From Streptomyces actuosus (GTDB taxonomy: Bacteria > Actinomycetota > Actinomycetes > Streptomycetales > Streptomycetaceae), in contig NZ_JAFFZS010000045.1 of the NCBI RefSeq assembly GCF_016921115.1, positions 1 to 49,102 of the forward strand: a DNA stretch of 49,102 nt. The letters run 5' to 3'. The position numbers were made by a program, and so were the translations under genes. Below, piece by piece: positions 8,630 through 17,660 of this stretch (within the stretch, counting starts at the first letter, position 1; the number at the start of each line of letters is the position of its first letter). The notes under the pieces are model-generated. The model worked only from the letters and a program-made list of their open reading frames with translations, made no database searches and was not told the origin of the DNA.

Positions 8630-8886
8630 AAGGGAGCCCGGCCGTATGTCCAGGCACACCAGCGCGGGGTGAAGCTCGTCGGTGCCGCGGCGCACTACGT
8701 CACGCCCGACCTCGACGAAGGTCCGATCATCGGACAGGACGTCGTCCGCGTGGATCACTCGCGCGACCCCGCTGAGGTGGTCACCATCGGCCGCGACGTA
8801 GAGGCCGGGTACTCGCCCGCGCCGTCGAGTGGCACAGCGAAAACCGTGTGCTGGTCAACGACAGCTGCACGGTCGTCTTCTGTTGA
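8630..8886 (+). pseudogene. PurU (formyltetrahydrofolate deformylase) C-terminal fragment
   Basis: The frame reads KGARPYVQAHQRGVKLVGAA, HYVTPDLDEGPIIGQDVVRV and DHSRDPAEVVTIGRDVE. One frame over it continues RVLARAVEWHSENRVLVND and ends SCTVVFC at TGA 8884-8886. This is the conserved C-terminal third of PurU, including HYVT-DLDEGPII-QDV. The N-terminal ACT domain and most of the formyltransferase fold are absent, and one frameshift near 8803 breaks the rest. PurU normally releases formate from 10-formyl-THF; this piece cannot. It is evidence of deletion and rearrangement next to the caspase-MFS locus. Confidence 0.8.
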
Positions 8887-9005
8887 CACACCGACAGCCC
8901 TGGTGCGCACAGAGGCAGTCGGGGCCAAGATTCCGACCGGCCCCTACCCGGTCGCCGCGATCTCTCGCCGCACACCCACGATGGCGATGGACGTACAGTT
9001 GCGCC

Positions 9006-9128
9006 ATGAGCAACCAGGCCGCAGATACTGGAACACCAGCACCCGCGCCGCGCAGGGTGGTCGTGGCATGCGCCGGGACTCCCTGTGATCCCCGCGTGCT
9101 TCGTCTCGTCGCGGGCATCACTGGCTGA
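9006..9128 (+). CDS. Possible 40-residue ORF of unknown function
   Basis: ATG 9006 opens a 40-codon frame ending TGA 9126-9128. It has an acidic/Pro-rich start and then RRVVVACAGTPCDPRVLRL. The VVVA-GTPCDPRVLR stretch looks like a real beta-strand/loop rather than random GC-rich sequence, but I do not recognise a family. No Shine-Dalgarno precedes the ATG. It may be the stub of a longer gene cut by rearrangement, since its neighbours are fragments. Confidence 0.2.
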   Translation: MSNQAADTGTPAPAPRRVVVACAGTPCDPRVLRLVAGITG

Positions 9129-9231
9129 CGAGTCCCAGTGGATGGTGGGCGTCGTGCGGGCACACGGCGATCGTCAACGTGCCGCGGCCCGGCGAGACCT
9201 CTGTGGGGTCGTTGGCCCGCATGGTGCCTGA

Positions 9232-9441
9232 GTCCTGCTGGTCCTCGAACGGGATCCAGCTGATGGTGACGGACAGTACTTGTCGGACATCGCGCCGGGA
9301 ACCTTGCGCAATGGACAGCTCGCGCATCGCTTCGTGAGGATGGGCTTCTTGGGCGCCCGGTTCAGCCACTACCTGGAGGTCGACGTGACCGGCCCGGAAG
9401 TGATCGAGGGACGGGCGAATGTGTTCGTGGTCCCCAACTAG
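9232..9441 (+). pseudogene. Unassigned C-terminal gene fragment
   Basis: An open frame after TGA 9229-9231 runs to TAG 9439-9441 without a convincing start. Its second half has protein-like composition (RNGQLAHRFVRMGFLGARFS, HYLEVDVTGPEVIEG, then a hydrophobic end), unlike shadow frames here. It is probably the tail of a gene lost upstream. I do not recognise the family. The neighbouring DUF6881 gene starts 48 bases later. Confidence 0.25.
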
Positions 9442-9488
9442 GGTCCCCTTGACGTGAGCAACCGCATCGTGAGCTGGGGGCAGAACTG

Positions 9489-9773
9489 ATGACGTCGTAC
9501 GTGAAGGTGCGCTGGGACCACGAGTTCGCGGAGGAACCGGTGGAGGTCTTCAGCGAGCTCGGCGATGACCGCTACGAGGTTCGCAAGGTCGAGGTCTACC
9601 GGGATGGACGGCTTGACTGGGCCGATGCCAGCCGGGACACGGACACGATTGGCCTGGGCGAGGCCCCGTTCCCGGACCTGGAAGAGATCAACTCTCAGGA
9701 GGAGTTCCACGCGGAGACCATCACCGCCGCAGAGTTCGAGGCGGCATGGGCACGGGCCCGCCGCGCAAGGTGA
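9489..9773 (+). CDS. DUF6881 domain protein
   Basis: A 94-residue protein: YVKVRWDHEFAEEPVEVFSE, LGDDRYEVRKVEVYRDGRL, WADASRDTDTIGLGEAP and a C-terminal helix rich in E (EEFHAETITAAEFEAAWARA). This matches the small DUF6881 family, whose hallmarks are W-H-F--EPV--ysEL, R-VEVYrDGr--yAd and a final E-F---W. Function is unknown; family members often sit in toxin-immunity or mobile neighbourhoods. ATG 9489 follows GGGGGCAGAACTG, giving a plausible ribosome site. It stands alone between a fragment and an IS66 relic, and is one of few intact small genes here. Confidence 0.75.
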   Translation: MTSYVKVRWDHEFAEEPVEVFSELGDDRYEVRKVEVYRDGRLDWADASRDTDTIGLGEAPFPDLEEINSQEEFHAETITAAEFEAAWARARRAR

Positions 9774-9780
9774 CGAGAGT

Positions 9781-11170
9781 TCAGGGACGGATCGGTGTCG
9801 GGGCAGGCGGAAGCCACGCGCCGGCGGTGAAGAGCTCCACCGGCGCGTCGAGCTTGTCGTGTCCCCACTTCCCGGCGGTGGACAGATAGGACTGGACGAT
9901 TGCGAAGTCCGCGAGGCCGGCCAGGGTGCGCCAGCAGCCGCCGGAGGTCCGCTGCTGGACCTTGACCGGCCGCTGGTCGCGCTCGGCGAGGTTGTTGCTG
10001 AAGGGCACCGCGAGATTCGTGGCAAAGCGCAGGATCATGTCCTCGTAGCGTTCGAACCTACGGATCAGCCTTCCCGCCTCGTCCACGAGCGGTCCGCGCT
10101 TGCCGAGGTTGGCACTGCGGCCGAGAGACAGCGCGCCGAGGTAGCGGTTTCGGATCCGGGCCAGTTCATGCGCGGGCAGCGCGTCCCACCCGTCGACGCG
10201 GGCTCGTTCAGCGGCGTGCTTCGCCGCCAGGAGGGTATCGGCCATGGCCTTGGCCCACAGCTGGCCCGCCGGATCGCCTTCATGGACGCTGCGCAGGCCG
10301 CGAAGCAGGTGGGCGCCGCACCAGGCGTGCGCGATGTGGTCGAGGTGGGTGTATCCGTTGTAGCCGTCGCGGACCAGCACCCCGTCGAAGGCGGGCCAGA
10401 TCCCGCCCGCGTCTATCGTCTCCACCGTGCGGTCGCCGACGTGCATCGCGGTCGGCGTGTGCGACCGGTGCTGCGACGATCAACTCGCGCACCCGCGGCA
10501 GGAACGCGGCCTCCAGCAGCCGCGCCGCGCGTCCGCGCACGGAGGCGACGAAGCCGGTGGACACGTCCGCGCCGAGCAGCGTCTTCAAGATGCCCGCGGC
10601 GCGGCGGACGGGCAGGTGGTGGGCGCAGACCAGCCAGGCGGCGCGGGCGGCGAGCCGGGGCCCGTACTGCACCCTGCCTCTGGCCCATATCGGACCCTCG
10701 TCGATGGTGGTAGTGCTGCAGCCAGCGCAGGTCTTCGCGACGATCTGGTGCTCGGTTACGTGCGGGCGCGGCGGTGGCTGCGGGGTGTCGAACACCTGAT
10801 GGCGACGCTCGTCGAAGATCGCAGCGTCAGCCAGGTCGGCACCACAGCCGCAGCAGGCGGCGGGCTCGTGGCGGACAACCTGGTCCGGGCCCTCGACCAG
10901 CCGCAACGTCGTTCCGGGCGCACCGTCCTGCTTGCCCTGCTTCCTGTCGGACAGGACCCGCGAGGATCGCTTCGGTGCGGGCTTGGAGAACGGCAGATCG
11001 GACGACGGCGGCTTCGAGGAGTTCGAAGAGTCCCGGCCAAGCCGCCGTTCCAACTCCTCCACCCACGCAGCGAGCCGCTCGATCAGGGCGGCTTGCGCGG
11101 TGCTCGTGGCGTCCTTCGCCGCGAGCAGGAGGTTCAGCCCCTCGACCGACCGCTCGCTCCCGGACTCCAC
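9781..11170 (-). pseudogene. IS66-family transposase with internal deletion/frameshift
   Basis: The N-terminal half has a coiled coil followed by RRLGRDSSNSSKPPSSDLPF, a CCGCGADL zinc motif and ARAAWLVCAHHLPVRRAAGI, LKTLLGADVSTGFVASVRGR, all classic IS66. The frame reaches APVAHAD (first catalytic Asp region). It then jumps near 10440 to another frame: DAGGIWPAFDGVLVRDGYNG, HAWCGAHLLRGLRSVHE, LAVPFSNNLAERDQRPVKVQ (last catalytic Glu) and SGGCWRTLAGLADF. About 25 residues between HADET and DAGG are missing, so a small deletion broke the gene. GTG 11170 is the most likely start; the frame is open to 11278. No tnpB-like ORF is seen. Confidence 0.85.
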
Positions 11171-11367
11171 GACCCGCAGGTTATCGATCTCGGGATGCTC
11201 TGACCAGCGACTTGTCAGCCGTGCTGAACAGCTACGCAGATCACGCCCCGAGCCAGCCGACGACCCGTGGACGATCATCGACTACGAAAATCTAGTAAGA
11301 GCCGAGAGCTACACCCATCGAGGATCAGAGCAGCCGGATCTCGATCGTTTCGTTTTTTGATCAGTTA

Positions 11368-13142
11368 ATGTCTGGTCACATGATCTCGAAGCTACGAGGT
11401 CGCCACAGGGGACGGAACACGGCGATGTTGGTTGTTCTGTCCTCGTTGGCGGCATTGATATGGGGTAGCCAGCAGGCGGTGGCTGCCGACAGCCCGACCA
11501 TCAACGACACGGGCAAACTGTTCACGAGCAAGGGCGCGTCCGGATTCGTTCTTTATCCGCGTGAGATGCCGGGTGTTGACGAGGGACAGAGGGCACGGTC
11601 GGTGATCGAGGGGGCCGAGGCGAAGGGCGTTGTGACGCGGGTTTCCTCGCTGAGCGTCGCGCAGTCCAAGCAGCACATCGGCCGAGGCCTGTGCCATACG
11701 ACCGGCATCAACGGCACATTCAAGTACAACGGGTTCTGCTGGGACGAGACGGACGACAACACCAGCGCCTGGTCCAACGGCTGGCACCCTCAGGGCCTTA
11801 CCGCCTCCCACGATGCGGATCCGAGTGGCACGATCGACGGTCACCACCTGTACATGGCGACCTGGTACTACGGCGTTTCGGGAGACGACCGCAACAAGAA
11901 GGCGCGCGTCTCCATCCTTGAATCGACCGGCACGGAATGGACCTACGGACACGTACTGCTCGTCAGGCCAACCGGCAGCCGGGCCAATCCCCAGTTCACC
12001 TCGGTCGGTGACGTTCACGCCGATGGGATGGTCTGGTACGGGAACAGGCTATTTGTGGCCAACGGTGGGGAGTTGCAGATCTACGACCTCAACCACCTGT
12101 GGAAGGTGAACTCGATCTCCGGGGGGTCGGGCATCTCGGGCGGCACGTCGGCGGCCGAGTACCACCAGTGGGCCCTTCCCATGGTCGCCCGCTACTCGAA
12201 CCGCACCAAGGCCCAGCAGGACGCGGCTGCCCCGGACAAGCGCTCCAACATGAACTGCGACGGAGCCGTTGCATGCCTGAGCTCCCTGAGCCTGGACCGC
12301 AGTGTGTCACCGCCGCGCTTGGTGTCCGGACGCTATGGGAATGCCGAACGAACCGAGCCGCTGGACGTGATCCGCTGGCCGCTCGAATACATCGGTGAAG
12401 GCGGCACGTCCCCCATCACGGCGACAGCTGCCTACTCTGCTCCCGTCCACGGTTTGCAGGGCGTGGCCACAGATGGCACGTACTACTACCTGTCAGCCAT
12501 GTGCGACACGGGCTACATGGGGGTTGCCGACCCCACGAACAGCGACGCCTACTACTGCATCTGGCAGGCCAAGCCGGGGGGCCTGTATCGATCCTCACCC
12601 GTGCGTCGCCCCTCACCCAGAACCTGTCCTACTCGTTCTCCTCGGGCCGCCTGTGGGGTATGAACGAACGCAACGGCAAGCGCGTCGTCTTTTCCCTGCT
12701 GCCGCGGGAGGCCGACAACTATCAGTACCTGTACAACGACTACAGCAAGCTGTGCGCGGGTGCCGGAAGCAAGATCGACAACAGCATGCCGGTCATCCAG
12801 TGGGGCTGCAATAACGCCCAGGACGAGCGCTGGCTGTTCGAGGAGACCGAGGACAACAACGGCAACCTCGCCTACTTCATCCGCAACACCTACTCCGGCA
12901 AGTGCATGGGCACCGGCAACAGCCTCGCCGACGGCGCCGGCATGATCCAGTACACCTGCAACGGCGCGGTGGACGAGAAGTGGTGGTACGACTCGACCAC
13001 CCACGAGGTGCGGAACGTCTACTCGGGCAAGTGTCTGGGCCTGGGCGCCGCCGCCACCAAGGGCAGCCAGCTCGTCCAATGGCCCTGCAACAGCGCACAG
13101 GACGAACGCTGGACCATCTCCAGGACCGCACCCGACGTGTGA
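11368..13142 (+). CDS. Secreted protein with C-terminal ricin-type beta-trefoil lectin; one-base frameshift in a G run
   Basis: The N-terminus is a Sec signal peptide (charged RGRHRGRN, hydrophobic core, cleavage after QAVAA), so the protein is exported. The N-terminal domain of about 400 residues is not recognised; WHPQGLTASHDAD, SVGDVHADGMVWYGNRLFVA and HGLQGVATDGTYYYLSAMC suggest a repetitive beta fold, perhaps a propeller. At G6 (12576-12581) the frame breaks; one extra G would join KPGG to PVSILTRASPLTQNLSYSFS. The C-terminus then holds three trefoil repeats with Q-W-like motifs (VIQWGCNNAQDERWLF, MIQYTCNGAVDEKWWY, LVQWPCNSAQDERW), expected to bind carbohydrate. As written, the first frame ends at 12663 without the lectin. 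ATG 11380 is an alternative start. It lies directly downstream of an IS66 relic and an AT-rich promoter-like stretch. Confidence 0.75.
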
Positions 13143-13158
13143 CCTGAACGCCCGTCTC

Positions 13159-13192
13159 CGATGGCCCAGCCGACCAAACCGGCGGGCCATCG
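13159..13192 (+). terminator. Intrinsic terminator after the lectin gene
   Basis: CGATGGCCC (13159-13167) pairs perfectly with GGGCCATCG (13184-13192), 17 bases after the stop codon. Confidence 0.7.
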
Positions 13193-13215
13193 CCATTGGG
13201 TGTAGCCCTTCCCTG

Positions 13216-13238
13216 AAGAAGAGCTCCACGCTCTTCTT
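13216..13238. terminator. Second hairpin downstream
   Basis: AAGAAGAGC and GCTCTTCTT pair perfectly around TCCAC. It may be a second terminator for the lectin gene, or serve an opposite-strand gene now lost. Confidence 0.5.
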
Positions 13239-13429
13239 ATTGTGCGCGGTGCGGCGCCCAGCTCGGGGTGTTCACGAGTGCCCCTGACCAGGTCCATGAG
13301 ACTCCGGTTGGGGATCGCTTCCCGCCCGACGGTTGATCGTTTCCCGGATCTGAAGGCAGGGCCGAGGTCAGTGGCAGGCAGTTGACGCTCCCGCCCACTC
13401 GTTCGTCTCCAACTGGCGCGAGGCGTCGA

Positions 13430-13740
13430 CCTGTCATTCACGGACAACGGTTCTGGTGACCAGTACGCCGTCGTGTTCGATCCGGCCGGGGTGTTCCTCT
13501 ACGGGTTCGATCACGAGAGTGATGCCACTCCCTGGCGAGAGTCGCCCCGTGCACACTGGCCTGGTCTTCTCGACGGTCTGCCCGCGTCGCTTGCGCACTA
13601 CTGATGAGTCGGACGGGCCGACTGGCTGTTCGAGCTTCTCACCGACGGCAGCGCGGACGCGTACGTCAGCTTTGTCGAGGACTACTTCGAGCGGAGCGTC
13701 GACCGCGGCGCCGTGGCAGCGATTCTGGCTCAGGCCCCGC
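13430..13740 (+). pseudogene. Remnant of an unrecognised conserved protein
   Basis: One frame reads DLSFTDNGSGDQYAVVFDPA, GVFLYGFDHESDATPW and HWPGLLDGLPASLAHY and stops near 13604. A neighbouring frame continues ADWLFELLTDGSADAYVSFV and EDYFERSVDRGAVAAIL. Both have true coding character (GDQY-VvFdp-G-flyGFDHES). No start is preserved and the two parts are separated by a stop and a frame change. The protein type (a YxxxFDPxGxxLxxFDHES module) occurs in Streptomyces proteins of unknown function, by my recollection. Confidence 0.45.
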
Positions 13741-14185
13741 TGAGCAGAGCACGGCGACGTCGTAATAAGGCTCCATTACCGGTGCAGGATGAGCAGGCGG
13801 CTCGGCGTGGGCGGCCGTGGCCAGACGGTGAAGACCTGTGGTGGATCACCCGCGAGAGGAAGGCGAGGTCGAACGTGCCGGCGGCAGCGGGTACAGCGTC
13901 TGCCGCACCGGATACGTAGCGCACGGCGGGATGAGGATGGTGGCGCCTCGCCTCGGCGAGCATCGGCTCGGAGGCGTCCGCAGCCAGCACCTCGGTCACG
14001 TCGAGCCAGTGCGCCATCGCAGCGGAGAACATGCCCGTCCCGGCGCCGATCTCGACGATCCAGGGGTTCGAAGAGCGCAGGTAGGTACCGATCAGCTCCT
14101 CCCAGGCCCGCACGGAGCTCTCGGGCATCTCGTTGCCGCGCTCGTAGGCGCCGGCACGTCGCTCATCATCGTAAACACGGCCCAT
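13730..14185 (-). CDS. Truncated class I SAM-dependent methyltransferase
   Basis: ATG 14185 opens MGRVYDDERRAGAYERGNEM, then the SAM-binding motif I VEIGAGTGMFSAAMAHWL, the acidic post-I residue (VLAADASEPMLAEAR) and motif II/III (AADAVPAAAGTFDLAFLSRV). This is the Methyltransf_25/11 type. After IHH the sequence loses homology (Arg/Ser-rich tail) where a normal member would continue for about 100 residues, so the protein is C-terminally truncated or frameshifted and likely inactive. It abuts the ISKra4 relic upstream, and its truncated end abuts the unrecognised remnant. Confidence 0.6.
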   Translation of the reverse strand: MGRVYDDERRAGAYERGNEMPESSVRAWEELIGTYLRSSNPWIVEIGAGTGMFSAAMAHWLDVTEVLAADASEPMLAEARRHHPHPAVRYVSGAADAVPAAAGTFDLAFLSRVIHHRSSPSGHGRPRRAACSSCTGNGALLRRRRALLSGA

Positions 14186-14263
14186 GGGGGCCGATCCTGT
14201 CGAGGCGCGCATGCCCGTGCAAGGGTGTGGCCGGAATGCGTCCCGGGCGCCTCGACGCCCGCC

Positions 14264-14975
14264 TGCCCGTTCACCTCAGTGGCGCCGGGCGTCGAGTGCT
14301 TCGGGGAAGTCGGCTTGTTCTCGAGGTAGCGGCACGCTTTGCCGGCGGCGGTGCGCTGGTCGTCGGTGAGATGGCGGCGGTCGGCTTCGGCGCGGATGTC
14401 GTGGGCCGCGCCGGCCAGGATCCGGGCGGCCCAGCGGGCGGCTGCCCACAACTTCTCGATCACGTGAACGATGTCGAGGACGACGTGGACCGTGACATCG
14501 CGGCGGGCGGCCTCGGCCTGGATCAACTCCCGCTGGTGGGTGGCGCCGTCAATCAGCACGACCTGCGGGCCGCGGCCCTCGCCCCGCCCGGCGGCCGCAC
14601 CGGCACAGTCCCAGACTGTGCCGGCCGTGGGGGCAGGCCCAGCATGGCGTCGGTGGGATAGAGGTTGGTCATGCCCGCGCCGCGTAGGGCGCATCGGGTC
14701 ACGGTCACCGGCCCCAGCACGGTGGCCAGTTGCCGATGATGGCCCTTCTCCTGCCGGCGCCGGCCGCCGGCCGGCGCAGCCCGCTCATGCGGATCGAGGG
14801 CGGACAGGTGGTCCTTCTCGTGGCGGGCCCGCCACTCGAGATGGACCTGCAGGAGCAGTCGCCCCAGCTCCCGGGAGCCCGCTTCGACGACGGCCTCGCC
14901 CTGTTCATGCGTCGCGGTGAGTGCCCCACACCGGCGCGACGCCGCTCGTCGGCCGCAGCTTCCTGCTCCGGCGCA
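14264..14975 (-). pseudogene. ISKra4-family transposase relic
   Basis: The minus-strand N-terminal part reads GSRELGRLLLQVHLEWRARH, then LATVLGPVTVTRCALRGAGM and TNLYPTDAMLGLP, the typical ISKra4 segment (FG-v-vtR--yr--g--nLyP-Da-LnLP). After a deletion the central part continues PQVVLIDGATHQRELIQAEA, ARRDVTVHVVLDIVHVIEKL and WAAARWAARI, matching v-DG-k-Q---i---a---g--vtiV-D-iHVLEYLW. The catalytic first Asp region and the C-terminal end are missing. The coding frame changes between the two parts near 14600, so it is inactive. Confidence 0.75.
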
Positions 14976-14989
14976 CCCGCGCCCGCCCG

Positions 14990-15466
14990 CCGCGCACCGC
15001 CCCACGCGAACAGGCCCGGCTCGCCCTCGGCCGGCCAGCCCCGCTCCACCAGCCGTTTCAGCTTCGATCGGAAGCCCTCCACCTTGTTCTTGTCCGTCGA
15101 CAACCCCAGCGTGGCGCACAGATGATGCGCCCGCATCGGATGCACCGCGTCCTGCAACACCCCGACGACGTCCCGGTAGGAGCGCGGCAGCACATCCGCC
15201 TCAAGCCCCGGCTCCCGCTGCGGCACCGGCCGCACCCCGACCGACGATCCCGCCCGGCTCGGTCCGCCGACACCGGGACTCCCCCGCGGACTCGTCCATG
15301 GACACCGTCACCGCCCCGTCGCCAGACAGGTCTCCGTCATCGTCTCCCGTGTGATCTCCAGCCGGGACAGCCTCTCCTCTCGGCCAGCAAGACGCCCTGT
15401 CAACTCTTCGATCCGGACCGCAGTTCGGCGATTTCCTCCCGCGCGGCAGCCTTCCGCCATCACTAG
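14990..15466 (-). pseudogene. Transposon-associated accessory protein (coiled coil plus winged-helix type), frameshifted
   Basis: From ATG 15466 the first frame gives RIEELTGRLAGREERLSRLE followed by ITRETMTE and then a stop near 15314. A second frame continues LPRSYRDVVGVLQDAVHPMR, AHHLCATLGLSTDKNKVEGF and RSKLKRLVERGWPAEGEPGL with F. The pairing of an EERLSRLEITRETVTE coiled coil with an LPR-YRDiVeVL/KVEG-R-KLKRLVERGWL helix-turn-helix end is a recurrent small Streptomyces protein found beside transposases (from my recollection). It is broken here. It lies immediately upstream of the ISKra4 relic on the same strand, so the two may belong to one element. Confidence 0.55.
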
Positions 15467-15561
15467 CTGTTGCAGGACAGGACCTTCGTGACGCAGTGCT
15501 TCGGGTGCTCCTCCTCGCTCGAGGAAGCTGTCAACTGAGCATCGACCGGATGCCCACTTCC

Positions 15562-16047
15562 TCAGATCAGAGTGTTGCCGAGCTTTCGAAGCAAGGATGC
15601 GAGGTGTTGGGCCTCTGTTGAGGAGAGTCCTTTCAGGAGCCGCGCCTCAGTGCCGAGGTGTTCGGCGACGGCCTGATCGATGAGCGCCATGCCTTTGGCT
15701 GTCAGGCGGACGCGTCGCCCGCGCCCGTCTGCACGGTCACGGCTGCGGGTAACCAGGCCCGCGCGTTCGAGACGTGCAACCCGTTTGGTTGCCGCGCCCG
15801 ATGTGATCATCGTCGCCTGCATCAACGCCGAGGGCGAGAGTGCGTACGGGGCGCCGGCGCGGCGCAGAGTGGCGAGGGTGTCGAACTCACCGCGATCAAG
15901 TCCGTATCGCTCGAAGACCTGTGCCAACTCGTTCTCGACCTGACGCGATAGTCGCGAGATACGGCCGAAGACCTGGACCGGCGTGGCGTCCAGATCGGGA
16001 CGCTCCCGGACCCACGCGTCCACGATGCCGTCTACGTGATCGTCCAC
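15562..16047 (-). CDS. MarR-family transcriptional regulator
   Basis: A 161-residue protein with the MarR winged-helix layout: ISRLSRQVENELAQVFERYG, LDRGEFDTLATLRRAGAPYA, LSPSALMQATMITSGAATKR with VARLERAGLVTR (recognition helix) and DRADGRGRRVRLTAKG (wing). GTG 16047 is preceded by CTGGAG. It is transcribed away from an EamA exporter gene, and the 41-base gap holds a perfect inverted repeat. It therefore probably represses both itself and the exporter until a small ligand binds (inference from the standard MarR arrangement). Confidence 0.9.
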   Translation of the reverse strand: MDDHVDGIVDAWVRERPDLDATPVQVFGRISRLSRQVENELAQVFERYGLDRGEFDTLATLRRAGAPYALSPSALMQATMITSGAATKRVARLERAGLVTRSRDRADGRGRRVRLTAKGMALIDQAVAEHLGTEARLLKGLSSTEAQHLASLLRKLGNTLI

Positions 16048-16057
16048 AGGCTCCAGG

Positions 16058-16077
16058 ATACCTTCCCCAGAAGGTAT
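16058..16077. promoter_or_regulatory. Candidate MarR operator
   Basis: ATACCTTC-ccca-GAAGGTAT is a perfect 8+8 inverted repeat in the gap between the divergent marR and eamA genes. An imperfect second copy (ATCTTCC-gt-GGAAGCT, 16083-16098) covers the eamA start codon. TATAGT (16075-16080) can serve as the -10 box for eamA, so repressor binding would occlude it. Confidence 0.65.
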
Positions 16078-16088
16078 AGTTATCTTCC

Positions 16089-17012
16089 GTGGAAGCTACC
16101 TCGACTCAAGAGCGCCCAAGAGACGACACCCGCAGCCGCAGCCGCAGCCGGGCAACCGCGTTCGTGTTCGTGGGCATCGCCCCGGTGATCTGGGGGTCGC
16201 ACTATCTCGTCACCACCGAGTTCCTGCCGCCGGATCGGCCGTTGCTGGCGGCTGCACTCCGTGCCCTGCCTGCCGGTCTCACCATCACGCTGGCCTATCG
16301 ACAAGTGCCGCGTGGGGCGTGGTGGTGGCGGGTTCCCGTGTTGGGGATGTTGAACTTCGGACTGTTCTTCGGGCTGATGTTCGTTGCCGCGTACCGCATC
16401 CCCGGCGGGACCGCCGCAACCATCGGCACAATCAACCTCGTCTTCACCATCGGGCTCGGCTGGCTGGTGCTGCGTGAGCGCGCCAGGTGGTTCCAGATTC
16501 TCGGCGGCCTCGGCGGCCTCGGCGGTGTCGGACTGCTCGTCGCGAACGCATCGACGCCGCTCGATCCGATCGGGTTGGCCGCCGCTGTCGGGGGAGCAGC
16601 GACCTTTGCGGCGGGCCTGGTGATGACGAAACGCTGGGGCCGCCCCGCTCCCGTCCTCTTGTTCACCGCCTGGCAGTTGATGGCGGCCGGACTGGTTCTA
16701 CTGCCCCTTTCGCTGCTCCTCGAGGGCCCAGTCCCACACCTGACGGCAGGGAACATTACGGGGTACGCCTACATCGGCGTCCTCGGAACCGCCCTGGCGT
16801 ACTCGCTCATGTTCAAGGGCCTCGATCTCGTCCCGGCCGCCGCCGCGTCGTTCCTCAGTCTGCTCAACCCGCTGACCGCCAGCCTGCTGGGCCTCGTAGT
16901 CCTGGGTCAGACACTCACGCCGCTGCAACTGCTCGGGGCCGCACTCGTCGTTGCGTCGATCGCTTCCGGTCTGATGCCGGGGCCAGCCGTGCCGCCCACA
17001 ACGCGGCGATAG
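16089..17012 (+). CDS. EamA/DMT-family transporter
   Basis: A 307-residue protein with ten predicted membrane segments in two EamA repeats. The first repeat has APVIWGSHYLVTTEFLPPDR, GTAATIGTINLVFTIGLGWL and VLRERARWFQILGGL. The second has GYAYIGVLGTALAYSLMFKG, LDLVPAAAASFLSLLNPLTA and LGQTLTPLQLLGAALVV. The family exports amino acids, purines or drugs across the inner membrane; this one's substrate is unknown. GTG 16089 lies 8 bases after a TATAGT -10 box with no good Shine-Dalgarno, so the message may be leaderless. Divergent MarR control fits an inducible efflux pump. Confidence 0.85.
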   Translation: MEATSTQERPRDDTRSRSRSRATAFVFVGIAPVIWGSHYLVTTEFLPPDRPLLAAALRALPAGLTITLAYRQVPRGAWWWRVPVLGMLNFGLFFGLMFVAAYRIPGGTAATIGTINLVFTIGLGWLVLRERARWFQILGGLGGLGGVGLLVANASTPLDPIGLAAAVGGAATFAAGLVMTKRWGRPAPVLLFTAWQLMAAGLVLLPLSLLLEGPVPHLTAGNITGYAYIGVLGTALAYSLMFKGLDLVPAAAASFLSLLNPLTASLLGLVVLGQTLTPLQLLGAALVVASIASGLMPGPAVPPTTRR

Positions 17013-17094
17013 AGCGCTCCCGTACACGTCCACGCCCTGGGCCCATCGCCACCCACCACCCCGAACACCCTCGAACACACCCCACAAACGACGA

Positions 17095-17128
17095 AAATCC
17101 CGCCCGATCCGAAGATCAAGCGGGATTT
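17095..17128 (+). terminator. Intrinsic terminator downstream of eamA
   Basis: AAATCCCGC (17095-17103) pairs with GCGGGATTT (17120-17128). The short A and T tracts on the two arms make it a good, possibly bidirectional, terminator. Confidence 0.75.
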
Positions 17129-17239
17129 CGACAACCGACCCTGAGCTAGCTCAAGATCGGCGCCGCGGTGGGGTGTTCACGAGTCGACCGGATCAGGCAC
17201 GACTCAGCAGCTTGAAGATCGTTTCCTATGACGAGAGTG

Positions 17240-17660
17240 ATCGTTCCCCTCCGAGTAGCGGTCGGCCGCCACGGAGGGCTCCGGCTCGGGACCCGGCAGC
17301 GTCTTGGGCAACGACTCGACCGTCAGGGTCTACTCGTCGAGATCCAGGTGTACGGTTCCGCCGCTTTGGGCGCGGAGCGCCGCCATCCGCCACCCCGAAC
17401 AGGCCCGAAGAGGAACCGAGGGTCTTGCCGAAGTAGGGGTTGTTGCTGCCGAACAGCATGGACGGGGTGCCGAACTCGTCGACGATGTCCGTCCACACGC
17501 GGTCCTCTCCAGCCCATGCTCGGACGAACCGTCGGTCGTCGATGACCTGACGCGGACGCCGACGCCCCGCGCGTCGTCCCCAGGACGCAGATCGAACTCG
17601 ATGTCGTCCTTTGCGGTGTGCCTGCGCAGGATTTCGTCGCTCCGCGGCGGGGCCGTCCTC
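17240..17660 (-). pseudogene. Degraded conserved hypothetical gene
   Basis: Minus-strand pieces in successive frames read RSDEILRRHTAKDDIEFDLR, then RAWAGEDRVWTDIVDEFGTP, SMLFGSNNPYFGKTLG and, further on, TLTVESLPKTLPGPEPEP. The WT-IVdEFG-PS-lFGs-NPY--KTLg segment looks like a Streptomyces protein family of unknown role. Frame changes and the lack of a start show that the gene is dead. It follows the eamA terminator and precedes an IS3 relic. Confidence 0.4.
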
